DNA of 64,000 nucleotides from Nitrospirota bacterium (GTDB taxonomy: Bacteria; JACPQY01), in NCBI GenBank assembly GCA_016180645.1, contig JACPAV010000014.1, positions 1 to 64,000 of the forward strand, in the 5' to 3' direction. Of the stretch, positions 49,293 through 57,900 are shown piece by piece. A model generated the notes under the pieces. It did no database searches and had not been told where the DNA came from. It worked only from the letters and a program-made list of their open reading frames with translations. Both the position numbers and the translations under genes were made by a program. Position 1 is the first letter of the stretch; the number at the start of each line of letters is the position of its first letter.

Positions 49293-49738
49293 CCCCGGGA
49301 AACCTGCGCCTCGTTCGGTGGGGTGTTTTTGTCCTGGGTGCACTGCTGACCGCAGGGAGCTTCTCTCTGAGTCTCGTGGGCGGTTGGACGCCCTGCATCT
49401 ACTGTCTTACCTTGAGATACACCGGGCTGGTCCTGTCGGCGGCGGCGCTGGCGAATGCGATCCGTCCCCGAAGATTCCTTGGAGTGGCCGTGGTGGTCCT
49501 TTCCCTCGCCGCCCTCGGTGTGGCCGGATATCTCGTCCGCAAAGACTTCAAACGGCTTGGAATCATCAAGCCCGATCCCCTCAAAGCCCTCACGGGCGGG
49601 GATGAATCCTGCGCCCCCGGGCAGGATTGCTCAACGCCCGTTCTGGGAGGCCTGCCGGCTTCGGCCTACGCTCTGGGTGGGTTTGCGGTCCTCTTGGCGG
49701 GCTCCGTTTTGGTGACTTTCAAGACCCCAAAAGGCTGA
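49289..49738 (+). CDS. dsbB: DsbB-like quinone-coupled disulfide protein
   Basis: 149 residues. Hydrophobic helices are around WGVFVLGALLTAGSFSLSLV, YTGLVLSAAALANAI, LGVAVVVLSLAALGVAGYLV and LGGFAVLLAGSVLVTF, giving four helices as in DsbB. The first periplasmic pair is C36 and C39 in WTPCIYC; the second lies in ESCAPGQDCSTPVLGG before the last helix. DsbB uses such pairs to pass electrons from DsbA to quinone. It overlaps the thioredoxin-fold fusion gene by four bases. It differs from E. coli DsbB in sequence, so the assignment rests on topology and Cys placement. Confidence 0.83.
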   Translation: MTPGNLRLVRWGVFVLGALLTAGSFSLSLVGGWTPCIYCLTLRYTGLVLSAAALANAIRPRRFLGVAVVVLSLAALGVAGYLVRKDFKRLGIIKPDPLKALTGGDESCAPGQDCSTPVLGGLPASAYALGGFAVLLAGSVLVTFKTPKG

Positions 49739-49745
49739 CAACATA

Positions 49746-49775
49746 AACGCAACGCGTTGTATTAACGCAACGCGT
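49746..49775. promoter_or_regulatory. Tandem 12-base direct repeat upstream of lpxC
   Basis: AACGCAACGCGT occurs at 49746-49757 and 49764-49775, an 18-base period. The first copy is centred on the palindrome CAACGCGTTG. The pair lies between dsbB and lpxC and looks like a binding site for a dimeric regulator or integration factor. No clear promoter was found. Confidence 0.45.
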
Positions 49776-49853
49776 CACGGGAAAAAGTCCTCTGTAAGTG
49801 CCCAATAGTTCGATTGTTCCGATGGCACACCTATTGCGGTGAATTCTAGCAGA

Positions 49854-50705
49854 ATGACGCAAAGGACCATCGGAAACAACATCGAATTGGAAGGGGCGGG
49901 TCTCCACACCGGTAGGGCCTGCCGAATTCGGGTTCGTCCTTCGGAAGCCGGCACGGGGATTCGATTCCAGAAAAAGAATGGATCGATGGGACCGGTGACG
50001 GAAGTGTCGTGGAAAAACGTATCCCATACCGAATACGCCACAACCTTGGGCACGAATGGGATTCGCTTTGCCACGATCGAGCACTTGGTCAGTGCGCTCA
50101 GCGGCCTCGGTGTAGACAACGCTCACGTTGAAGTTGAAGGTGGTGAAGTTCCCATTCTCGACGGCAGCGCGCGCCCGTTCGTGGACGCGATTCGAGCGGC
50201 GGGGATCGTGGAAATGGATGCGCCGCGAAAGACCCTCCGGGTCCTCCGTCCGGTCCATGTCGAAGCAGATGGGAAATCGGCCGGTCTGATTCCTTTCGAT
50301 GGATTCCGCGTCGAGTGCGGCATTCACTTTGAATCGCCGCTCGTTCGCCACCAAGAGTACGACATGGAAATCACCCCTTCCCGGTACGCGGACGAAATTG
50401 CTCCGGCGCGCACGTTCTGCATGCGGGCGGAAGTGGACAAACTTTGGTCCCTGGGCCTCGCGAAAGGCGGATCGCTGGCGAACTCCGTCGTCTTCGAAAA
50501 CGGCCATATCCTCAATCCGGAAGGGCTCCGCTTCAAGGATGAGCCGGTCCGGCACAAGATTCTCGACGCCGTGGGGGACATGGCCCTCGCCGGCTCTCCG
50601 ATCAGCGGCGCCTACGTGGCCTCCCGATCCGGCCACACGCTCAATCTGGCCCTCCTCCGCGAACTCTTCTCCTCTCCCGACAACTACTCTCTCGAAGAAG
50701 CCTGA
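49854..50705 (+). CDS. lpxC: UDP-3-O-acyl-N-acetylglucosamine deacetylase
   Basis: 283 residues. It is the zinc enzyme that commits UDP-acyl-GlcNAc to lipid A. Zinc ligands are H77 in TIEHLVSALSGLGVD and the His and Asp in RHKILDAVGDMAL. The opening QRTIGNNIELEGAGLHTG is diagnostic, and the domain II segment with RTFC and GGSLANSVV is complete. Start may be the ATG at 49854 or a GTG at 49839; the first gives the normal N terminus. No other lipid A gene is nearby. A leaderless-type promoter of exbB follows 40 bases after its stop. Confidence 0.95.
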   Translation: MTQRTIGNNIELEGAGLHTGRACRIRVRPSEAGTGIRFQKKNGSMGPVTEVSWKNVSHTEYATTLGTNGIRFATIEHLVSALSGLGVDNAHVEVEGGEVPILDGSARPFVDAIRAAGIVEMDAPRKTLRVLRPVHVEADGKSAGLIPFDGFRVECGIHFESPLVRHQEYDMEITPSRYADEIAPARTFCMRAEVDKLWSLGLAKGGSLANSVVFENGHILNPEGLRFKDEPVRHKILDAVGDMALAGSPISGAYVASRSGHTLNLALLRELFSSPDNYSLEEA

Positions 50706-50744
50706 CCTCGGTTCCGCTAGATGTAAATTCCCGCGCCAGGGGTC

Positions 50745-50750
50745 TATAAT
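50745..50750 (+). promoter_or_regulatory. Consensus -10 of exbB-tonB operon
   Basis: Perfect TATAAT with six bases to the ATG at 50757. A -35 match is weak (TGTAAA at 50722-50727). The spacing predicts a leaderless exbB mRNA. Confidence 0.5.
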
Positions 50751-50756
50751 CCAGCC

Positions 50757-51383
50757 ATGCGTATCCAGGCCCTTTTCCTTGCCCTGACGCTCGTGGGAGC
50801 CCAGTGGGTCCTCTACCTGCTGATCGCCCTCAGCATCGGATCGGTGGCCGTGATGGTCGATCGATGGCTCCATCTTCGAAAGCGCCTCGCCTCCGCCTTG
50901 GTTCTGCGCCGCGAGTCGCCGGCGCTCATCCGCGACGGCCACTCCAAGGACCTTGACGCGCTTTTTCGAAAGCACAATCCCGGCGTCGGAAAGGTTTTGG
51001 CCGTTGCTCTCGAAGCGTATCCCAGGGGCCGCACGGCGTTTGAAGGCGTCCTGGCCGCCGAACGATCGCAGGAGAAGGAAGCCAACGAGAAATATCTGGC
51101 CTATCTGGGGACGCTCGGAAACAACGCCCCCTTCATCGGACTCTTCGGCACGGTTCTCGGCATCATCAAGGCCTTCCATGATCTCTCCATCAGCCAGGAG
51201 GCCGGTCCGAGCGTGGTGATGGGTGGCATCGCGGAAGCCCTCGTCGCCACCGCGGTCGGACTCATGGTGGCGATCCCCGCCGTCGTCGCGTTCAACCTGT
51301 TCCAGCAGCGTTCGCGCCGCATCCTGGCGGTCATCGACGAAATCGGCAACCTCCTGGTCGCACAGATCCCCCCTCCAAAGTAA
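50757..51383 (+). CDS. exbB: ExbB/TolQ-family proton channel
   Basis: 208 residues. Three membrane helices: near residues 10-33, 115-140 (TLGNNAPFIGLFGTVLGII) and 155-182 (IAEALVATAVGLMVAIPAVVAF). The conserved MotA/TolQ/ExbB core GLFGTVLG and EALVATAVGL is intact. With ExbD and TonB it harvests the proton motive force for the receptor encoded three genes downstream. The operon order exbB-exbD-tonB-receptor argues for ExbB over TolQ. Confidence 0.93.
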   Translation: MRIQALFLALTLVGAQWVLYLLIALSIGSVAVMVDRWLHLRKRLASALVLRRESPALIRDGHSKDLDALFRKHNPGVGKVLAVALEAYPRGRTAFEGVLAAERSQEKEANEKYLAYLGTLGNNAPFIGLFGTVLGIIKAFHDLSISQEAGPSVVMGGIAEALVATAVGLMVAIPAVVAFNLFQQRSRRILAVIDEIGNLLVAQIPPPK

Positions 51384-51385
51384 CT

Positions 51386-51808
51386 TTGACGGCCCCGGAA
51401 AAAGAAGACGATCTTATCACGGGCATCAACGTGACGCCGTTGGTGGATATCACGCTGGTCCTCCTCATCATCTTCATGGTCACCGCCGTCTACATCGTCG
51501 CCCCAGCCATCAAGGTCAAGCTTCCCAAAGCCGCCACTGCCGAAAGCACGCCCATCACGAGCGTCGCCCTCGTCCTCGACATCAACCGGGTGCTGTACTT
51601 CAATGGAACGCCGACGAATGAGGAGGATGTCCGCAAGATTCTGGGCGACCTCGTCCGGGAGAAGACGGACGTGCAGGCCATGATCAGCGCCGACAAGGAT
51701 GTGACACACGGCGAGGTGATTCATCTGATGGATCTCGTCCGACAACTCGGTATCACCAAGTTTGCCGTAAACGTCGAAGGCCCGCGTGTCGCTCCGGCGC
51801 CACATTAA
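51386..51808 (+). CDS. exbD: ExbD/TolR-family protein
   Basis: 140 residues. One membrane helix with NVTPLVDITLVLLIIFMVTA, which contains the conserved Asp needed for proton coupling, and a periplasmic domain ending LVRQLGITKFAVNV. A TTG start lies two bases after the exbB stop; no other good start precedes the helix. It overlaps tonB by 23 bases, so exbD and tonB are translationally coupled. Confidence 0.92.
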   Translation: MTAPEKEDDLITGINVTPLVDITLVLLIIFMVTAVYIVAPAIKVKLPKAATAESTPITSVALVLDINRVLYFNGTPTNEEDVRKILGDLVREKTDVQAMISADKDVTHGEVIHLMDLVRQLGITKFAVNVEGPRVAPAPH

Positions 51809-52421
51809 CCCCATCCATCTCGGGATCGGCCTCTCGCTGGCGATCCACCTCGTCGGTCTGGGCGGATTGAGCCGGATCGCGCCGGCCCTCGCGCAGTTCC
51901 TTCCCATCGAAGTCGAATTGGTGGAAGAGGAAAAGCCGCCGGACCCGCCGCCGAAACCGCCCGAACCGGAAAAGCCTCCCGAGCCGAAACCGGCCGAAGA
52001 AGTCACGGATCTTCGCGACGTGCGGGCGAGCGAGGTGCGCGACGTGTTCGGCGTCACTCCCGACTCGGTTGCCGCGGAAGGGGATTTCGAGGCGCCCATC
52101 GGTACCACGCTGATGAAAGAGCCCGAGCCCGAATACGTCCCCCTCCCGGCGGTCTCCGCTTTGCCGAGCTTCAAGACGAAAATCGAACCGGAGTACCCGG
52201 ATCAAGCGCGCCGCGCCGGCCTCGACGGCCTCGTGGTCCTTGAGGTCGGGATCGACTCGGCGGGCAGGGTGTTCGAAGTTTCGGTCGTCCAATCTGCCGG
52301 GCACGGGTTTGACGAAGCCGCCATGACGGCGATGAAGAACTCGGTGTTCTATCCCGCTCGTCGCGGAAACGAGCCGGTGGCCGTGCGCCTTCGCATCCCC
52401 GTGAGGTTCACCCTCCGGTGA
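51786..52421 (+). CDS. tonB: TonB energy-transducing protein
   Basis: 211 residues. Short basic N terminus, one membrane helix (HLGIGLSLAIHLVGLGGL) with a conserved-type His, a Pro/Glu-rich spacer (PPDPPPKPPEPEKPPEPKP, about 52-75) and a C-terminal TonB domain (about 125-211): EPEYPDQARRAGLDGLVVLEVGIDS is typical, ending RLRIPVRFTLR. The spacer is short for a protein that spans the periplasm. GTG start within exbD; its stop overlaps the receptor start (GTGA). Confidence 0.93.
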   Translation: MSLRRHINPIHLGIGLSLAIHLVGLGGLSRIAPALAQFLPIEVELVEEEKPPDPPPKPPEPEKPPEPKPAEEVTDLRDVRASEVRDVFGVTPDSVAAEGDFEAPIGTTLMKEPEPEYVPLPAVSALPSFKTKIEPEYPDQARRAGLDGLVVLEVGIDSAGRVFEVSVVQSAGHGFDEAAMTAMKNSVFYPARRGNEPVAVRLRIPVRFTLR

Positions 52422-54949
52422 GGGCATCCCGGCCGTTTGTTCTCGGTATTCTGATTGCTTTTCCGTCCTTGGTCCTTGGCGCGTGGGCCGATCCCAGCGG
52501 CACTCCGTCTGAACCGGCCGGCCATGCGCGCATCGTCTTGAAGGGAAAAGTCCGGGAAAACGGGAACCGGAAGCCGATCGTGGGCGCGACGATCATGCTC
52601 ATGGGACAGGCCAACCTCACGCTTACTGAATTTTCGGATGAGCAAGGACTCTACACATTCAAGGACCTCGCGCCCGGCCCGTACCAGATCTCCGTTCTGG
52701 CCGCCTCCTACGTGGTTGAAAAGCCGCGCTCCGTCGATCTTCAACCCTCGGACGAGCCCATCGAAGTGAACTTTTTCCTGACGCTCGATGTGACCGGCGG
52801 ACTCTTCCTCGAAGTGGAACGCGAACGGGAGAAGCGATCCGTCTCCACCCAGAAGGTTCGCAAGGAGGAAATTCGCCGGGTGCCCGGCACGCTGGGCGAT
52901 CCCCTCCGCGTCATCCAGCTCCTGCCGGGCGTCACCGTGCTCAACGAGGTCTTCGCGGACCTGATCGTGCAGGGCGGGGGGCCGGACGACAACAAGATCT
53001 GGTTGGACCGTACCCCGATGGCGTTCCCTTACCACCTTCTCAACAGCTCAAGTGTGCTCTCGGGTGAGTTCGTCGAGTCCCAGGAGCTCCACGCGGCCGG
53101 GTTCGGCGTGCAGTATGGCGATGCCACGGGCGGTGTACTGGAGATCACATCCTCCGACGGAAAGGAACAAGGCATCGGGGGTCACCTCAGCGTGGTAGGC
53201 GTGCGGGCCTATGAAGCCGAGAAATTCAGCGTGGGCCGCGTGGAGGGCAGCCTCCAGGCGGGCGACCCCGCGGTGGGCTCGGTGATTGCGGCGGGGCGAT
53301 ACCTGTTCCCACCGCCGACGATTCCCGGGTTTGAACTTCCCGGGCAAGGTCCGGTCTTCCAGTTTTCGCCGGTGGGCTGGGATTATCAGAGCAAGTACAC
53401 CGGGAAAACGGGGCGAATGGGGACGTTCCGTCTTTTGAGCTATGGCGCGGTGGACGAAGAAAAACAGAACATCCACTTCGAAGGGCCGGTCCCTCAGACG
53501 GGCCAAAACCTGACGTTCGAGATCAAGTTCCTCCAGGAGAAGCAATTCCACACGCAAGGAATCCTATGGGACTTGCCGGTGGGACCCGTCACTTCACGCC
53601 TGTCCCTCTATCGGACCGAGAACGTGGACGATTTCAAGATCAGTCTCCCCCTGCTGCAACTGGAGGATTTTATCGACCGCCGGGAAGCCAATCGAGAGTT
53701 CGGAATATGGGACGATCTTGAGATCCTGGCCGGCAAGCATCAGACGATTATTCTGGGGGTCCAGGCCGAGCGGGTGAGATCGAAAATCGGGGGGGTCGCA
53801 CCGGTGTTTATCGCAGCAGGAGGAGCGCAGTTTCGCCCGCCGGAAGACGGCGCCGTACCGGGGTCCTTCGCCGGCGGCGGCGCGCCCGCCAGGCAGGAAA
53901 GTGAGAGTGAGGGTGGAGGTGAGGAGGAGGCGGAAGAGGAAGAAGAAGAGGAGGAATTCACGCCGCTCTCGTTCAAGCCGTTCAGCGTGAAAGAGACGTT
54001 CAACGCGTACGGCTTTTACCTTGCGGACAAGGTTCGCCCGGTGGAGCGGTTGACGTTGGTCCCCGGCGTGCGCCTCGATCGCTCCACTCTCGTCTGGAAG
54101 AACTCCGACGTTCACTACCGCGACGTCTTCATGCCGCGAGCCCATGGTACGTTCCAACTCTTTTCCAAGACCAAGCTCCGCGGCGGGTGGGGGATCTACC
54201 GCCGGTTCCCCGAGGCGGACCAGGCAACCGATCAGGGGCAGGTGGATCAGGATGGCAATGTGACGCGGAAGTTCGGGAACCCGTACCTGCTTCCCGAGCG
54301 GGCGGTGCACTATGTCGGGGGCGTTGAGCAGAAGCTGACGGAAGCCTTGCGCGTGGAGGCCGACGTGTTCCACAAGAAGTTGACCCGCTTGATCATGGGC
54401 GAACCGGAATCGAACGACGGCAGCGGGTATGCCGATGGCGGCCAGGTTCTGCTACGGCACGACTTGACTCGACGGTTCTTCGGCTGGGTGTCCTATTCGT
54501 ACACCAAATCGAAACGCCGGAACCTTCGCACGGGCAAACTCATTCCGACCCAGTGGGACCAGCCCCACGTCCTCAGTGTCGTCTCCAGCGTCAAGATCAC
54601 CCCGGAGTGGGAAGTCGGCGCCAGCTTCCGGTACACAAGCGGCTCTCCCGTTACACCCATTTACAACGACGAGAAGCGGGACCCTGACTTGGACGAGGAT
54701 ATCCATGCGGATGCGCTGCCTGCCGAACCCAACTCGGGGCGCATGAGGGATTTTCAGCGGCTGGATCTCAGGGTTGAGCGGAGTCTGAAGATACGATACG
54801 CCGAAATCGCTCTCTTCCTGGATGGTTTCAACGTGTTCAACCGAAAGAACGAAATCTTTCGCATTCCCTCCTTCGAAGACCCGAGCCAGTACATCCCACT
54901 CTCCACGGCCGGACTCCTGGTCTATGGAGGCGCTACGGCGAGATTCTGA
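52418..54949 (+). CDS. TonB-dependent receptor with carboxypeptidase-regulatory domain
   Basis: 843 residues. Signal peptide (VLGILIAFPSLVLGAWA) precedes a carboxypeptidase-regulatory-like domain (about 40-120; GKVRENGNRKPIVGATI) common in receptors for large or complex ligands. The plug (about 135-235; EIRRVPGTLGDPLRVIQLLPG) is followed by a barrel ending in Phe. A run of acidic residues (about 485-515, EEEAEEEEEEEEF) is a probable surface loop. A TonB box was not identified with confidence. The ligand is unknown. It is part of an overlapping operon with exbB, exbD and tonB upstream and abuts the lipoprotein gene downstream (TGA then ATG). Confidence 0.9.
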   Translation: MRASRPFVLGILIAFPSLVLGAWADPSGTPSEPAGHARIVLKGKVRENGNRKPIVGATIMLMGQANLTLTEFSDEQGLYTFKDLAPGPYQISVLAASYVVEKPRSVDLQPSDEPIEVNFFLTLDVTGGLFLEVEREREKRSVSTQKVRKEEIRRVPGTLGDPLRVIQLLPGVTVLNEVFADLIVQGGGPDDNKIWLDRTPMAFPYHLLNSSSVLSGEFVESQELHAAGFGVQYGDATGGVLEITSSDGKEQGIGGHLSVVGVRAYEAEKFSVGRVEGSLQAGDPAVGSVIAAGRYLFPPPTIPGFELPGQGPVFQFSPVGWDYQSKYTGKTGRMGTFRLLSYGAVDEEKQNIHFEGPVPQTGQNLTFEIKFLQEKQFHTQGILWDLPVGPVTSRLSLYRTENVDDFKISLPLLQLEDFIDRREANREFGIWDDLEILAGKHQTIILGVQAERVRSKIGGVAPVFIAAGGAQFRPPEDGAVPGSFAGGGAPARQESESEGGGEEEAEEEEEEEEFTPLSFKPFSVKETFNAYGFYLADKVRPVERLTLVPGVRLDRSTLVWKNSDVHYRDVFMPRAHGTFQLFSKTKLRGGWGIYRRFPEADQATDQGQVDQDGNVTRKFGNPYLLPERAVHYVGGVEQKLTEALRVEADVFHKKLTRLIMGEPESNDGSGYADGGQVLLRHDLTRRFFGWVSYSYTKSKRRNLRTGKLIPTQWDQPHVLSVVSSVKITPEWEVGASFRYTSGSPVTPIYNDEKRDPDLDEDIHADALPAEPNSGRMRDFQRLDLRVERSLKIRYAEIALFLDGFNVFNRKNEIFRIPSFEDPSQYIPLSTAGLLVYGGATARF

Positions 54950-57900
54950 ATGAACAAGTTTGTGATGAGGTTTTTCGTCGGGTCGTGGGCGCTACCGGTT
55001 CTGCTTGCAGCGTGTGAGGCGAAGAAACAGGACGCTCCACCGCCGGTGGCCGGAGTCGGTACGATTGAAGGCCGGGTGGTCCCCGCCCGAGCAGGCGTTT
55101 TCATTCGAGTTGAGAGGACTTCCCTCGCAACGACCACCGATTCGGCAGGAAAGTTTCGGATCCATCTTGCCCCGGAGGGGCAGATAAGTGTGACGGCGGA
55201 GTACCGCGATGAAGCGGGGGCGACCTTCATCGCACGACGGACCGTTACAGTCGAAAAGGAAGAAAAGACGACCGTGGAAGACTTGAGGGTGGTTCCGGCC
55301 GGAACGATTCGAGGGATGGCTCGACTCAAAGGGGGAAGCATACGCGCGGGGATCGAGGTTGTCCTGGTGGGGACCCGTCATGAGGCCCGAACGGAAAATG
55401 ACGGATCGTTCGTGATGGGCGCTGTCGCACCGGACGCCTACACCGTGGCCTTCGTATCCACCGGGTTTGGTGCGGTTCAGCGCGAAGACGTGGAAGTGGC
55501 TGAAGGAGAGACCACGGACCTTGGCTGGGTGGAGCTCGAAGCGGAGTCGGATCCCGGCAATCGCACGGTGTATGGCACGGTCACCGGCATGGTTACGGAT
55601 ACCGAAGGGAGTCCTATCAGTGAAGCGGTTATTTCCGCCACACCGGGAGCGGGCCTTGCCATGACGGATGAGAATGGGACCTACACCTTGGGGGGGCTCT
55701 TCCCTGTGACGGTTTCCCTTCTTGCGCAGAAAGTTGACTATGTATCACGGTCCCTGAGCGTGTTCATTACGGCGGGCCAGAAGGCGTCCGGGGATATCAC
55801 CCTCACCCGCCGGCGCCGGCTGGGCGACGCACGACACACGATCTTTTCCAATGAACCTCCAACCGTTGCGCTGAACTGTCCGGATGTCCTGGCGCCGGGT
55901 GGGAAAGGGTCCGTCTCCATCCGATCGGTGGATCCGGACGGGGATCACGCAACCCTTTCGAGTATTACCGCGTTGTCGGGCGCAGTCCTGTCGGAAAGCA
56001 TCATCCCGTGTGCGGGAGAGGAAAGGGCGGCGTGCGCCACCGTGGAAGTGGTTGCGCCCTCTTCGGGCGGCGAAGTGACCCTTCAGGTATCAGCAACGGA
56101 TGGTTCGCTGAGAGTGGACGGTCGCTGCGAAATGGCCGTGGCGGACGGAACGGGAGGGGTCAATCAATGCCCTGTGGTCTCGATGAGCGGTCCACTCACG
56201 GTTTCACCGGGGCGAACATTGCTGCTGCGGAACTCCCGGGTCGATGCCGACGGAGATCCCGTGTCGGTGAGATGGCAGGCGACGGGTGGGAGGATCATGG
56301 AAGCAACGGACGAGGCCGCGGCGTGGACGGCGCCGGGTCATACGGGTCAAGAAGAGATTCGGGCCTGCGTGACCGATGGAAAATGTGAACCGAGCGCCTG
56401 CGCGACGATCCGAATCCAAGTCGCCGAGTCGCCTGCGGACAGCCGCGCCCCGACGTGCGCTCCCACGGGGGCGTCTTCCGCCCGTATCCATGAAACGGTA
56501 ACCCTGACCGCGGCCGCGTCGGATCCGGACGGGGATTCGATCCGGATCTCCTGGAGCTCCTCCGGTGGCCACCTTTCTTCCAAGAGCGGGCCGGTGGTGA
56601 CGTGGACGGCCGGTGATGTGCCCGGCCCGTACGGTGTGACGTGCACGGCTCGTGACGAAAAAGGCTCCGAAGGAACCGGCCAGATCGGCATCTCCGTGAC
56701 GAAGCCACCGGTGGGCAAGACGTGTCCGACCCTCGCGGCCCGCGGCCCGGCCCTGGTCTCGCCAGGCGGAAAGGTGTCCATCGATTTCCTGGCCTCGGAC
56801 ACGAACCAACCTGAGGAGGTCCTCACAGGCGGGTGCACAATGCCCCCGGGTTCATACGACGTGTCGAATATTCGGGCGACCGGTGCTGCGAATTTTGGCT
56901 GGACGGCGCCGGATGTTCCGGGCGTATTCGTGTTCCACTGCTCCACCTCCAATTCGGTTTGCACGCGATCGTTCGAGCATGCCGTCCAGGTGGTGGCCGC
57001 CCCAGTCCTGGGGATCGGCGTGAGCTGTTCTTCCCCCGCGCTGCTGGGCGGCCAGTCCACTTCCTGCGCGGTGACCGCCTCCGAGCAGGCGGATTTCCGC
57101 TGGACCGCTTCCGGAGGACGCTTGTCCTCGACCACCGGATCGGAAGTGACTTGGACCGCCCCTTCCTGTCCGCGGTGCGCCGGTATGTATGCCCTGACCG
57201 TGGCTGCTTCGGCGGCCGATGGCCGGGTCAACGCCGCACAGCAGACCATCGGTGTCCAACTGGCAAATCGGGCACCCGAGGTTTCGTTGGATGGACCGGC
57301 CGAAGCGGATCCGTTGCAACTGGTCGGTCTCACGGCCCGCGCATCCGATGCCGATGATCTCCCGGCGCCCCTCGCATGCGATTGGACGGCTTCGGGGGGG
57401 ACCCTCGCCAAGGCAGAAGGCTGTGGCGAACAAGTTTGGACGGCTCCCGCCGTTCCTGGGAAGTATTCCGTCTTCGTCGTTGCCGGTGATTCGGACCGAT
57501 CCTCCTCCGCTTCCACCGAGATCACGGTCAAACCGCCTGCGGGCGGGCGTCGGCCCACAGGATCCATTTCCGCGCCGGCCAAGGTCGCCGTCGGTGCGCC
57601 GGCGGATCTTGCGTGCAGCGGCATGGCCCCAGATGCCAAACTCCTCACTTACGCTTGGAACGCGACGGGTGGATCTTTTTCCCAGACGGACGGGACTTCA
57701 GCGAGCGCTGGGACCGTTCGGACCCGGTGGACGGCTCCGAATGCCGCAGGACCGGTCACGATAACCTGCATCATTCAGGACGACGCGTCACCGCCGAGCA
57801 TCTTTCAAGATCGGCACATCGTGGAGGTGACCGCTCTCCCCTCCGGAGCCGCCTACGAGTGCGATGAGAATACCCTCGCTCTCTACCACCTCGATGAAAC

